Shown: positions 8,737 through 17,484 of the stretch, piece after piece
Numbering within the stretch: the stretch's first letter is position 1
How the letters are laid out: every line of letters starts with the position of its first letter
Assembly (NCBI GenBank): GCA_021775915.1
Contig: JAJFGW010000014.1
Location: 1 to 37,598, forward strand
From: Alphaproteobacteria bacterium
GTDB taxonomy: Bacteria; Pseudomonadota; Alphaproteobacteria; Micavibrionales; Micavibrionaceae
Direction: 5' to 3'
Length of the DNA stretch: 37,598 bases
Translations under genes and position numbers: made by a program
Notes under the pieces: generated by a model
Database searches by the model: none
Told to the model about the DNA's origin: nothing
What the model saw: the letters and a program-made list of their open reading frames with translations, nothing else

Positions 8737-8787
8737 AAAAGCTATCCACTGAAAATATGCACTATCTTTTCCCAAAAACTATCCACA
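8737..8787. repeat. Pair of 14-nt direct repeats resembling DnaA boxes
   Basis: Two near-identical 14-mers, AAAAGCTATCCACT at 8737-8750 and AAAAACTATCCACA at 8774-8787, start exactly 37 bases apart in the divergent gap between the pilus operon and the prepilin peptidase gene. The core of the second, CTATCCACA, differs from the DnaA box TTATCCACA at one position. They could be binding sites for DnaA or another regulator. The gap 8597-8830 shows nothing else clear. Confidence 0.3.
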
Positions 8788-8830
8788 TAAGCATTGTTTT
8801 GAACGGGCTCTGGTGTAATGTTACTGCATA

Positions 8831-9334
8831 ATGCTTGAATGGATTGCCTTAGCATGCCTTTGCGGCGCTGTTACTTTGTTGATTGCCCTGTCTGTGGTCG
8901 ATCTGAAGACGCGACTACTGCCCAATGAAATGGTTCTGGGCTTTGCCACGCTGGGCTTTGTATTTCACCTGACAACACTGACAAGCTTTGTTTCCGTACA
9001 AAATATTTTTCTTGGCGGATTTATCGGCTTTGCCTCCCTCTATATTGTCCGGGCTATCGCCAATCATATTTACAAGACAGACACGCTTGGTCTGGGCGAT
9101 GTAAAGCTTATCGGCGCGGGCGGCCTGTGGCTGGGGCCTGATACCATCATGCTCGCTATGTCAGCCGGGGCCTTCGCCGGGCTTATACACGGCGTATATG
9201 AAGCGTTCAAAATTGCAAAGAAAACAAAAACAAAGCCTGACTTTTCACGCCTGCAAATTCCAGCCGGCCCCGGCTTTGCCATTGGTCTGGTTTTGGCGGG
9301 TACCTACAAATTCTGGAATTTCAATCCATTTTAA
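8831..9334 (+). CDS. Prepilin peptidase, A24 family, short form (CpaA/TadV-like)
   Basis: This membrane aspartic protease cuts prepilin leaders at the inner membrane. Both catalytic aspartates are visible: D24 in VVDLKTRLLPN and D90 in the GLGD motif (LGLGDVKLIGAGG). At 167 residues it has only the peptidase core and lacks the N-terminal methyltransferase domain of PilD, so it resembles CpaA/TadV or R64 PilU. About six hydrophobic segments are seen. It is divergent from the pilus operon and is the obvious candidate to process the prepilin-like protein at the left edge. It precedes pyrB by 15 bases, so it may share a transcript with housekeeping genes. Confidence 0.9.
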   Translation: MLEWIALACLCGAVTLLIALSVVDLKTRLLPNEMVLGFATLGFVFHLTTLTSFVSVQNIFLGGFIGFASLYIVRAIANHIYKTDTLGLGDVKLIGAGGLWLGPDTIMLAMSAGAFAGLIHGVYEAFKIAKKTKTKPDFSRLQIPAGPGFAIGLVLAGTYKFWNFNPF

Positions 9335-9349
9335 AATAAAGTGCCCTCC

Positions 9350-10279
9350 ATGACAGATTTTTCACAAAAACACCTGCTCGGTATTGATCAACTCTCGACC
9401 AGTGACATAGAGACCATTCTTGATCTGGCCGGTGATTATGCGGCCCGGCTTGAAGACACATCTTTTAAAACGGACACCCTTAACGGCAAAAGAGTCCTGT
9501 CGCTCTTTTTCGAGGATTCAACCCGCACCCGCACCTCTTTTGAAATGGCAGCAAAAAATGGCGGCGCCGACTGGGTTAATATTGATATTGAGCATAGCGC
9601 CGTTAAAAAAGGCGAAACCCTGCTTGATACCGTGACAACGCTTCAGGCCATCACCCGCCCCGCCGCTATCATCATGCGCCACAGCGAATATGGCGCGCCT
9701 TCCTTGATCGCAGGTCACGTCGATTGCCCGGTGATTAACGCCGGTGACGGAACCCGCGAGCACCCCACGCAAGCGCTGCTTGATGCGCTTACAATCTTGC
9801 AGCACAAAGAAACACTACGAGACCTGAATATTGCTATCTGCGGCGATGTGGCCCATAGCCGCGTTGCGAATTCAAATATGATCCTGCTAACCAAAATGGG
9901 TGCCAATGTCCGCATTATCGCGCCGGAAAACCTGATGCCAGAAAAATTCCCGGTCGACGGCATTGCTAAATTCAAAACCATGGAAGGCGGCCTGAAAGAC
10001 TGCGACATTATTATGATGTTGCGCCTGCAAAAAGAGCGCATGGCGGAAGGAACCATCACATCCGAAAATGCTTATTTTTCTGAATTCGGTCTAACGGCTG
10101 AAAAACTGGCACTGGCAAAGCCCGGTGCTCTTGTCATGCACCCCGGCCCAGTCAACCGTAATGTCGAAATTGCCGATGATATCACCGATAATCCGGCACG
10201 CAGCCTGATCCTGAAGCAAGTGGCAAACGGTGTCCCGACCCGCATGGCGGTGCTGGATTTACTGCTGGGAAATAAATGA
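9350..10279 (+). CDS. pyrB: Aspartate carbamoyltransferase catalytic subunit
   Basis: The enzyme joins carbamoyl phosphate and L-aspartate to give N-carbamoyl-aspartate, the committed step of pyrimidine synthesis, in the cytoplasm. The carbamoyl-phosphate site STRTRTSFE is at residues 57-65, HPTQALLD follows, and the C-terminal aspartate-domain motif MLRLQKER is present. Length (309) is normal. I start at ATG 9350; an in-frame GTG at 9341 is possible and neither has a strong ribosome site. The stop overlaps the plsY start in an ATGA. The companion pyrC (dihydroorotase), often found between pyrB and plsY in alphaproteobacteria, is absent here. Confidence 0.97.
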   Translation: MTDFSQKHLLGIDQLSTSDIETILDLAGDYAARLEDTSFKTDTLNGKRVLSLFFEDSTRTRTSFEMAAKNGGADWVNIDIEHSAVKKGETLLDTVTTLQAITRPAAIIMRHSEYGAPSLIAGHVDCPVINAGDGTREHPTQALLDALTILQHKETLRDLNIAICGDVAHSRVANSNMILLTKMGANVRIIAPENLMPEKFPVDGIAKFKTMEGGLKDCDIIMMLRLQKERMAEGTITSENAYFSEFGLTAEKLALAKPGALVMHPGPVNRNVEIADDITDNPARSLILKQVANGVPTRMAVLDLLLGNK

Positions 10280-10866
10280 TAGAATTAACGGCTATAATTC
10301 TGGGTTATCTTCTGGGATCTATTCCTTTTGGACTCGTGCTCTCAAAAATCGCGGGCTATGGCGACATCCGTAAAATCGGCTCCGGCAATATCGGCGCGAC
10401 CAATGTGCTTCGTACCGGAAACAAGTTACTGGCGCTGGCGACCCTTATTCTCGACGGTGGCAAGGGCGCGGCAGCCGTATTGATTGCGGCTCATTTCGGC
10501 TCCTATGAATCTGCCATAGCCGCCGGCCTGTTCAGCATTATCGGCCATATGTTTCCGGTCTGGCTCAAATTCAAGGGCGGCAAAGGCGTTGCCACTACCG
10601 TTGGTATGCTGCTGGCACTGGCGCCAATGGTCGGACTTACCACCTGCATTATCTGGCTCACCACGGTTCTGATTTTCCGCTATTCCTCGCTGGCCGCGCT
10701 TATCGCCATTTTTGCCAGCCCGGCCCTTGCCAATTTTATTTACGGCGACGCCAACCTGACCGGCGTTTGCGCGATTATCACCCTGCTGGTCTGGATCAAG
10801 CACCGCGCCAATATCCGCCGTCTGATGAAAGGCGAAGAGCCGAAGATTGGGAAGAAGAAAGCGTAA
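10276..10866 (+). CDS. plsY: Glycerol-3-phosphate acyltransferase PlsY
   Basis: This inner-membrane enzyme moves an acyl group from acyl-phosphate to glycerol-3-phosphate, the first step in phospholipid synthesis. Family motifs are clear: [12 protein letters not shown], then [13 protein letters not shown] near residues 36-48, and [19 protein letters not shown]. Several membrane segments alternate with these loops. At 196 residues the length is typical. Its ATG overlaps the pyrB stop, so the two are probably translationally coupled. The lysine-rich end (KKKA) is cytoplasmic. Confidence 0.96.
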   Translation: MIELTAIILGYLLGSIPFGLVLSKIAGYGDIRKIGSGNIGATNVLRTGNKLLALATLILDGGKGAAAVLIAAHFGSYESAIAAGLFSIIGHMFPVWLKFKGGKGVATTVGMLLALAPMVGLTTCIIWLTTVLIFRYSSLAALIAIFASPALANFIYGDANLTGVCAIITLLVWIKHRANIRRLMKGEEPKIGKKKA

Positions 10867-10875
10867 AAAGATTTA

Positions 10876-10967
10876 AAACGCAAAGTACGCTAAGTCGCGC
10901 AAAGTAGGATACAGCTATTGGCAAATAGCGCCGAAAAAACTTTGCGTCCTTAGCGTACTTTGCGTTT
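10876..10967. repeat. Large imperfect inverted repeat (about 29-nt arms) before dprA
   Basis: The left arm (10876-10905) and right arm (10939-10967) are reverse complements except for a small bulge near the middle. Each arm is built of degenerate CGCAAAG/CTTTGCG words (CGCAAAGT, CGCTAAGT). The 33-nt loop holds a second hairpin, GCTATT at 10914-10919 with AATAGC at 10924-10929. It fills most of the plsY-dprA gap. It could form a cruciform or a strong RNA hairpin, but no T run follows, so it is not a standard terminator. Confidence 0.85.
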
Positions 10968-10997
10968 AGAAATATTAATAAGAGCTCAATATAAAAA

Positions 10998-11027
10998 ATC
11001 TGTGTCTATCTGTGCCCATCTGTGGTT
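10998..11027 (+). repeat. Three ATCTGTG units at exact 10-nt period
   Basis: ATCTGTG starts at 10998, 11008 and 11018, giving a tandem array with a period close to one helical turn. It lies between the large inverted repeat and the dprA start, so it is in the dprA leader. An open frame runs through it into dprA, but the encoded residues do not look like DprA sequence. Confidence 0.85.
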
Positions 11028-11040
11028 AAAAAGAACCATC

Positions 11041-12183
11041 ATGGAAAAAGCACTACAGCAAAATACACCGTTAAGCGTGGAAGAAAAGCTCTCGTGGCTG
11101 CAGCTAATACGCACGGAAAATGTCGGCCCGATCACCTTTTTCAATTTTATGGATTATTACGGTTCTGCGGATAAGGCGCTGGAGGCAATCCCTGAGCTAG
11201 CCAAACGCGGCGGCCGCAAACGGCCCCTTAAAATTCCGCCGCGTAGCATGATCGAAAAAGAATATCGCGCCATTCAAAAACTGGGCGGTGACATTATTAC
11301 CGCTTGCGAACCGAATTACCCATTGGCGCTGTCCGCCTTGGAAGATGCGCCGCCTGTTATATCAATTTTCGGCAACCCCGAACTAATGCACAGCCCCTGC
11401 ATTGCCATTGTCGGAGCACGCAACGCTTCGCTCAATGGCCGCAAATTTGCTAAAAAAATAGCCACTGACCTTGGCAACACCGGGCAAGCAATTGCTTCGG
11501 GCCTCGCGCGTGGCATTGATACAGCCGCCCATGCCGGGTCACTACAAACTGGCACGATTGCCGTTTTTGCCGGCGGCATTGATGTCGTTTACCCGTCAGA
11601 AAATCAAAAACTTTACGATGAGATAAAGGAAAAAGGCCTGATCATCGCCGAAAACCCGTTGGGCACAGCCCCCCGGGCGCGCGATTTTCCGCGCCGCAAC
11701 CGTATTGTTTCCGGCTTGTCACAAGGCGTTATTGTTGTCGAGGCCACACTGCGCTCCGGCTCACTAATCACGGCGCGGCTTGCCGGTGAACAGGGACGCG
11801 ATGTTTACGCCGTACCCGGGCACCCGCTCGACCCGCGCGCCAGCGGGCCAAATGCCCTGATCCGTGACGGTGCCACACTTATCCGCAATGCCGAAGATGT
11901 GCTGGAAAACATAAATAATTTCACCGGAAACACTCTGGAAGATTCGGGCTTTAGTGCATTTGAAAGACAAGTTATCGCAAACGACGAGCCAGACGCACAA
12001 AGTTTTGAAGATGCCCGCGATATTGTTCTGGAAAACCTGTCCTATACAGCATCCGAAGTGAATGAACTCATCCGCAACACCGGCTTAAACACCGCTCTGG
12101 TACAGACCGTTTTGATGGAGCTGGAGCTTGCAGGCCGCCTTCAACGCCTGCCCGGCAACCGCGCCATGCTGGTGGATGAATAA
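11041..12183 (+). CDS. dprA: DNA-processing protein DprA
   Basis: DprA binds incoming single-stranded DNA and loads RecA during natural transformation; in non-competent bacteria its role is less clear. The Rossmann-like domain is complete: IAIVGARNAS, SGLARGIDTAAHAGSL, GTIAVFAGGIDVVYP, ENPLGTAP, FPRRNRIVSGLSQGVIVVEA and the SGSLITARLAGEQGRDVYAVPG segment. A winged-helix C-terminus (SYTASEVNELIRNTGLNTALVQTVLMELELAGRLQRLPG) follows, and an N-terminal helical domain precedes. The frame is open back to 10960, but that part runs through repeat DNA, so the start is set at ATG 11041 (MEKALQQ), giving 380 residues. The neighbours plsY and topA match common alphaproteobacterial order. Confidence 0.96.
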   Translation: MEKALQQNTPLSVEEKLSWLQLIRTENVGPITFFNFMDYYGSADKALEAIPELAKRGGRKRPLKIPPRSMIEKEYRAIQKLGGDIITACEPNYPLALSALEDAPPVISIFGNPELMHSPCIAIVGARNASLNGRKFAKKIATDLGNTGQAIASGLARGIDTAAHAGSLQTGTIAVFAGGIDVVYPSENQKLYDEIKEKGLIIAENPLGTAPRARDFPRRNRIVSGLSQGVIVVEATLRSGSLITARLAGEQGRDVYAVPGHPLDPRASGPNALIRDGATLIRNAEDVLENINNFTGNTLEDSGFSAFERQVIANDEPDAQSFEDARDIVLENLSYTASEVNELIRNTGLNTALVQTVLMELELAGRLQRLPGNRAMLVDE

Positions 12184-12259
12184 GCTAAACTATTGACGAA
12201 CACCCCCTTTCCGTGTCAGTTCCTTAAATAGTGTTTATTGATTCAGGAGTAAAAAACGC

Positions 12260-14875
12260 TTGAGCGCACCAAATATTGTCATCGTTGAGTCGCCCGCCAA
12301 GGCGAAGACCATCAACAAATATCTCGGACCTGATTACGAGGTTATTGCCTCTTATGGTCATGTACGCGACCTGCCGCCTAAAAACGGTTCGGTCGAGCCT
12401 GATGACGATTTTGCGATGAAATGGCAGCCGAGCGAGCGAGCCGACAAGCAAATCCGGGAAATCAAAAAGCTCGCTAAAAAATCCAAAGCTATTTATCTCG
12501 CGACCGACCCCGACCGCGAAGGGGAAGCCATTTCATGGCATATAAAAGAATTGCTCAATGACGATAAATTGCTCGATGGGAAAGAGCTTTACCGCGTTAC
12601 CTTTAACGAGATTACAAAAAACGCTGTGCAAAAGGCCTTTGAAAACGCGCGCGATCTCGACACACCTTTGATCGAGGCCTACCTTGCCCGCCGCGCACTG
12701 GATTACCTTGTCGGCTTTAATATATCGCCTGTACTCTGGCGCAAACTTCCCGGTTCCCGTTCTGCCGGGCGCGTACAATCGGTTGCCCTGCGCCTTATTT
12801 GCGAGCGTGAATTCGAGATTGAAAAATTTAATGCTGATGAATACTGGTCAATTGAGGCACGGCTAAAAAACCCTGACGGCGCGCCGTTTACTGCAAGACT
12901 TACCCATCTGGCCGGAAACAAGCTCGATAAGCTCGACATCAAAAACGAAGAAGAAGCCACAAAAGCCGTAGAACGTATTAAAAATAAAGCGCTCTCTATC
13001 CAGAAGCTGGAAAAGAAACAGGTACGGCGCAACCCGCCGGCACCGTTTATTACCTCGACGCTGCAACAAGATGCCGCGCGGAAATTATATTTCTCGGCCT
13101 TTAAGACCATGCGCACCGCCCAAAAACTTTATGAAGGCGTGACGATTAAAGGCGAGAGTGTCGGGCTGATTACCTATATGAGGACAGACGGCACCACACT
13201 TTCGCAAGACGCGATTAACGAAGCGCGTAACGTTATTAAAGACAAATACGGCGATAAATATGTACCGGACGCGCCGCGCATCTATAAAACCAAAGTCAAA
13301 AATGCGCAGGAAGGCCACGAAGCCATCCGCCCTACGGACTTATCACGTTTACCCGAAGATGTGGCCAGTATGCTCGACAACGATCAGGCGCGGCTTTATG
13401 AACTCATCTGGAAACGCACCATGGCCTGCCAAATGGAAAATGCCATTATGGACCAGGTCAAAGCCGATATTTCCGATGGCACTGACGATGTTATCCTGCG
13501 CGCGACTGGCTCGGTCATTGCCTTCGACGGCTTCCTGACCCTCTATCAGGAAAGCGAGAGCGATGATGACGAGGGCGATGATAAAAATAAAAAGGATCAG
13601 GACCGGCGCCTGCCGAAGCTACAACAGGGTGATGCCACAAAACTAGCGGAAGTCATTCCCGACCAGCATTTCACCCAGCCGCCGCCGCGCTACTCCGAAG
13701 CCTCGCTTGTTAAAAAGATGGAAGAGCTCGGTATTGGAAGGCCTTCGACCTATGCCTCAATCATGCAGGTCTTGAAAGACCGCAATTATGTTGTGCTGGA
13801 AAAGCGCCGCTTTGTCCCTGAAGACCGGGGCCGTATTGTTACAACCTTCCTGATGAAATTCTTTACGCGCTATGTCGATTACGACTTTACCGCAAATCTG
13901 GAAGAAGAGCTGGACGTTATCGCCAATGGCGATTTGCACTGGAAAGAGGCACTGCGTCAGTTCTGGACTGATTTTACAAAAGCCATCGACGGCACCAAAG
14001 ACCTGACGATTACCGAAGTCATTGACCACCTGAATGAAGAGCTCGGCCCGCATTTCTTCCCCAAAGACGATGACGGAAAAATGACCCGGGTTTGTTCGGC
14101 CTGTAATGATGGAGAGCTCTCTCTTAAGCTCGGTAAGTTCGGTGCCTTTATCGGCTGCTCGAATTATCCTGAATGTAAATTTACCCGGCCTCTGGTTGTC
14201 AAAGACGGCGACGGCGATGCTGACGATCCTGAGTATGCGAAGCTTGCCAACGAGCCTAAAGAGCTCGGCGTTGACCCAGATACGGGGCGAACCGTATCGT
14301 TGCGGCGTGGCCCTTATGGCCCTTACGTGCAAATCGATCCGCCGCCTGAATCTAAGGAAGATATAAAAGCTTACGAAGACGAATTTAAGGCGTACAAAGA
14401 GAATTTGGAGGTCTACGAAAAAGCAAAGGCTGCCAAAGATAAGAACAAAGGCAAGAAGCCCAAAAAACCAAAAAAACTGGCGGCGCCTAAACCAAAGCGT
14501 CAAGGCCTACCGCAAGGTACACAGATTGCCGATATCGATTTAAAAGCGGCGCTCAAACTTCTGGAATTGCCGCGCGATATTGGCGAGCACCCGGAAAGCG
14601 GGAAAATGATTACCGCCGGGATTGGCCGCTTTGGGCCCTTCTTAAAACATGACAACGTGTTCTCGTCCCTGCCAAAAGACGATGATGTATTGCAAGTCGG
14701 CATAAACCGCGCCGTTGTTGTCATCGCCGAAGTCGCCGAAAAACGCGCCGCCAGAGAAGCGGCCAAAGCCGCTAAAGCCGCAGAAAAACCCGTTAAAAAG
14801 ACAAAAGCGAAAAAGAAAACCACCAAGAAAAAACCGGCGAAAAAGAAAGCGACCAGCAAGAAAAAAACTGGATGA
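12260..14875 (+). CDS. topA: DNA topoisomerase I (type IA)
   Basis: The enzyme relaxes negative supercoils by cutting one strand through a 5'-phosphotyrosine. TOPRIM motifs are IVIVESPAKAKTI (residues 6-18) and ATDPDREGEAISWH (81-94); the active Tyr is Y306 in ITYMRTDGT. A four-Cys zinc ribbon (CSACNDGELSLKLGKFGAFIGC) comes after residue 600, then a topA C-terminal repeat with RRGPYGPYVQ and GIGRFGPFLKH. The last 60 residues are a Lys/Ala tail, common in alphaproteobacterial TopA. The start is TTG, supported by CAGGAG ten bases upstream. Two charged inserts (near EDDDEGDDKNKKDQD, and the KNKGKKPKKPKK stretch) separate domains. Confidence 0.97.
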   Translation: MSAPNIVIVESPAKAKTINKYLGPDYEVIASYGHVRDLPPKNGSVEPDDDFAMKWQPSERADKQIREIKKLAKKSKAIYLATDPDREGEAISWHIKELLNDDKLLDGKELYRVTFNEITKNAVQKAFENARDLDTPLIEAYLARRALDYLVGFNISPVLWRKLPGSRSAGRVQSVALRLICEREFEIEKFNADEYWSIEARLKNPDGAPFTARLTHLAGNKLDKLDIKNEEEATKAVERIKNKALSIQKLEKKQVRRNPPAPFITSTLQQDAARKLYFSAFKTMRTAQKLYEGVTIKGESVGLITYMRTDGTTLSQDAINEARNVIKDKYGDKYVPDAPRIYKTKVKNAQEGHEAIRPTDLSRLPEDVASMLDNDQARLYELIWKRTMACQMENAIMDQVKADISDGTDDVILRATGSVIAFDGFLTLYQESESDDDEGDDKNKKDQDRRLPKLQQGDATKLAEVIPDQHFTQPPPRYSEASLVKKMEELGIGRPSTYASIMQVLKDRNYVVLEKRRFVPEDRGRIVTTFLMKFFTRYVDYDFTANLEEELDVIANGDLHWKEALRQFWTDFTKAIDGTKDLTITEVIDHLNEELGPHFFPKDDDGKMTRVCSACNDGELSLKLGKFGAFIGCSNYPECKFTRPLVVKDGDGDADDPEYAKLANEPKELGVDPDTGRTVSLRRGPYGPYVQIDPPPESKEDIKAYEDEFKAYKENLEVYEKAKAAKDKNKGKKPKKPKKLAAPKPKRQGLPQGTQIADIDLKAALKLLELPRDIGEHPESGKMITAGIGRFGPFLKHDNVFSSLPKDDDVLQVGINRAVVVIAEVAEKRAAREAAKAAKAAEKPVKKTKAKKKTTKKKPAKKKATSKKKTG

Positions 14876-14960
14876 CTTTACGCCTTACAGTCCCTCAAAT
14901 TTCCATTTTTACGCGCTACAGGCTATAATTCCCTAAAAAAGAAAGACAGGGAGATAAAAC

Positions 14961-15188
14961 ATGCCTAAGAAGAAAAAAGATGGCCTTGAGCCAAATATAT
15001 TTTCACCGAAAAGTCTGCGCTATATAAAAGAGAATTATTTTCCTAAACCTGCGATTACGGCTCTGTTCACAGCCCTTGTTCTCGGCGCTATGATTGCCAG
15101 TAATGCTGTCTTAAGCGAAGATGAAAACATCCCCGACAAACCACAACCGGCACAGCAAATGGAAATATTTACGCCCGCCCCCAGCTAA
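14961..15188 (+). CDS. Small single-span membrane protein between topA and rnr
   Basis: The product has 75 residues. A basic start (MPKKKKDG) leads to a membrane segment (PAITALFTALVLGAMIASNAVL, about residues 29-50) and a short acidic, Pro-rich tail ending FTPAPS. A good GGGAG Shine-Dalgarno lies 9-10 bases before the ATG, which supports a real gene. The basic start predicts the N-terminus inside and the tail outside. I do not recognise a family. Its place between topA and rnr, in the same direction, suggests co-expression with the nucleic-acid genes, but no function can be given. Confidence 0.7.
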   Translation: MPKKKKDGLEPNIFSPKSLRYIKENYFPKPAITALFTALVLGAMIASNAVLSEDENIPDKPQPAQQMEIFTPAPS

Positions 15189-15229
15189 AAAGATTTTATT
15201 TTGAAGGTAATTACTATATTGATGCAGGC

Positions 15230-17458
15230 ATGAGCATACCCAGTCCCGAAGAGATTCTTGAGTTTCTAACGCAGAGCCCCTCCCCCCAGACCAAGCGCGA
15301 ACTTGTTAAAGCGTTCGGCATTAGGGGAGATTCCCGCGTTCCGTTCAAAAAAGCCTTAAGGGCTTTGGAAAATGACGGCCTCATCGTCAAGCAAGCTGGT
15401 GGCGGCTATAGCGTCCCCGATGCCATGCCCTCTGTCAGCGTCATTGAAGTCATCGACATTGATATTGACGGTGATGTTCTGGCAAGACCGGCGCAATGGA
15501 ATACGGATATACAGGGCAATCCGCCGCGCATTGAAATTATGCCGGATAAAAAGGGCCACCCGTCATTAGGCGTGAGCGACCGTATCCTGGCGCGTCTGGA
15601 ACGACAAGCTGATGGAGTTTACCAGGCGCGGACTATTCGTCGCCTTGATACGCCCAAGGACAGGGTGATGGGCGTCATCCGCCGTCAGAAAAACAATTAC
15701 ATCCTCCAGCCCACCGATAAAAAGGCGCGCTATAATTTTGATGTCGCGCAAACGGATCTTGGCGGAGCAAAAGAGGGCGACCTGGCCATTGGCGAGTTAC
15801 AACCCGGACGCGGCCTGAAAAACAAAAAAGTGCGCATTGTCGATGTCATCGGGGTTGAATCAGACCCCAAAGCCATCAGCTTAATCAGCGCCCATGAAAT
15901 GGGGCTGCGCGAAGAGTTCCCGGATGAGGTGCTAAAAGCCGCCGAAAAGATGAAAGAACCGGAATTAAAAGGCCGCGAAGACTTACGCGATATTCCGCTC
16001 GTGACCATTGATGGCGCTGATGCCCGTGATTTTGATGATGCCGTCTTTGCCGAAAAAACTGATGGTGGCGGCTTTCACTTAATTGTCGCTATTGCCGATG
16101 TCGCTTACTATGTGCAACCTGACAGCCCGCTTGATCGCGAAGCTTACAAACGCGGCAATTCCACCTACTTCCCCGACCGCGTCATCCCAATGTTGCCCGA
16201 AGCCCTTTCCAATGATTTATGCTCACTGCGCTCGAATGAGAACCGCGCCTGTATGGCCGTACATATGCAGATCGGCAAAGATGGCGCGCTTAAAAGCTAT
16301 AAATTTGTGCGCGGACTGATGCGCTCTGCTGCGCGACTGACCTATGAGCAGGTGCAAGCGGCAAAAGACGGCGTAACCGATGATGCCACAGGCCCGATCA
16401 TGGATATTGTGATCAATCCACTTTATGAGGCTTACGATGTTCTGTGGAAATCCCGCGAAAAACGCGGTGCGCTTGACCTTGATCTCCCCGAACGGCAAAT
16501 TCTGATTAACGACAAAGGCGATATGACCGGCGTAAAAATGCGCGAACGACTGGATAGTCACAAGCTTATCGAAGAGTTTATGATTCTGGCCAATGTTGCC
16601 GCCGCCTCTGCGCTAGAAGACAAGAAAGCGCCCTGCGTTTACCGTATCCACGACCGGCCTGACCCGGCAAAGCTTGATAGCGTGCGCGAATTTATTGAGG
16701 GGTTCGGACTTTCACTGCCCAAAGGGCAAGTGATCCGTTCCGCCCAGATCAACGCCGTACTACATCAAGCCAAAAACCATCCCTTTTCACATTTAGTCAG
16801 TCAGGTCGTGCTGCGCGCGCAATCGCAAGCCATTTACCACCCGGACAATATCGGGCATTTCGGGCTGGCGCTGAATAAATATGCTCACTTTACCTCGCCA
16901 ATCCGGCGCTATGCCGATTTACTGGTGCATCGCAGCCTGATCCGCAGTCACGGCCTTGGCGCGGGCGGCATTGATGATGGAGAAGTCGCCGCTCTGGAGG
17001 AAAAAACCCAGCATATCTCGCAGACTGAACGCCAGTCCATGCAAGCCGAGCGCAGCGCCACTGACCGCTTTACCGCCGGTTATCTTGTACAGCATATCGG
17101 CGCGGAATTTGCCGGGCGCATTTCCGGCGTCTCGCGCTTCGGACTTTTTGTCGCGCTAGAGGAATCCGGCGCTGACGGGCTTATCCCTATCCGCACCTTA
17201 CCCGATGATTATTACATTCATGATGAGCACCAGCATGCGCTTATAGGCCGCAACACGGGACGTGTTTACCGCATGGGCGCGCAACTTACCGTGCGTTTAA
17301 AAGAAGCCGACGGATTAACAGGAAGCACGATTTTAGAGCTTATAAATGACGAAGGTGCCGATATTCCCGGTCTTAAGCTTAAAACGCCAAAGCCAGCACG
17401 ACGCAAAGACACGTATAAGCGCCGCAAGAAAAAAGGGCCCCGAGGCAAAAGAAAATAA
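15230..17458 (+). CDS. rnr: Ribonuclease R
   Basis: This 3'-5' exoribonuclease degrades structured RNA and, with SmpB-tmRNA, non-stop mRNA. The order of domains is an N-terminal helix-turn-helix (TKRELVKAFGIRGDSRVPFKKALRALENDGLI), a cold-shock/OB region, the RNB domain with metal-binding DGADARDFDDAVF, and HFTSPIRRYADLLVHR near its end. An S1 domain follows (GAEFAGRISGVSRFGLFVALEESGADGLIPI), and then a basic tail. Length (742) is normal. It follows topA and the small membrane protein. The tmRNA gene at the right edge of the window is a functional partner. Confidence 0.97.
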   Translation: MSIPSPEEILEFLTQSPSPQTKRELVKAFGIRGDSRVPFKKALRALENDGLIVKQAGGGYSVPDAMPSVSVIEVIDIDIDGDVLARPAQWNTDIQGNPPRIEIMPDKKGHPSLGVSDRILARLERQADGVYQARTIRRLDTPKDRVMGVIRRQKNNYILQPTDKKARYNFDVAQTDLGGAKEGDLAIGELQPGRGLKNKKVRIVDVIGVESDPKAISLISAHEMGLREEFPDEVLKAAEKMKEPELKGREDLRDIPLVTIDGADARDFDDAVFAEKTDGGGFHLIVAIADVAYYVQPDSPLDREAYKRGNSTYFPDRVIPMLPEALSNDLCSLRSNENRACMAVHMQIGKDGALKSYKFVRGLMRSAARLTYEQVQAAKDGVTDDATGPIMDIVINPLYEAYDVLWKSREKRGALDLDLPERQILINDKGDMTGVKMRERLDSHKLIEEFMILANVAAASALEDKKAPCVYRIHDRPDPAKLDSVREFIEGFGLSLPKGQVIRSAQINAVLHQAKNHPFSHLVSQVVLRAQSQAIYHPDNIGHFGLALNKYAHFTSPIRRYADLLVHRSLIRSHGLGAGGIDDGEVAALEEKTQHISQTERQSMQAERSATDRFTAGYLVQHIGAEFAGRISGVSRFGLFVALEESGADGLIPIRTLPDDYYIHDEHQHALIGRNTGRVYRMGAQLTVRLKEADGLTGSTILELINDEGADIPGLKLKTPKPARRKDTYKRRKKKGPRGKRK

Positions 17459-17484
17459 ACTCCGCCTCGGAACCGTGACTCGTC

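Noticed and set aside
10876-11027. CRISPR array
   Set aside because: Units are too short, spacers are absent and no cas gene is near; it is an inverted repeat plus a short tandem array.
10960-11040. N-terminal extension of DprA
   Set aside because: The frame is open, but it encodes the repeat array and not DprA-like residues; ATG 11041 gives the usual protein.
13757-14503. Long minus-strand open frame (248 codons) opposite topA
   Set aside because: It lies fully inside a certain gene, its product resembles no protein I know, and it has no ribosome site of note; it is a shadow of topA codon usage.
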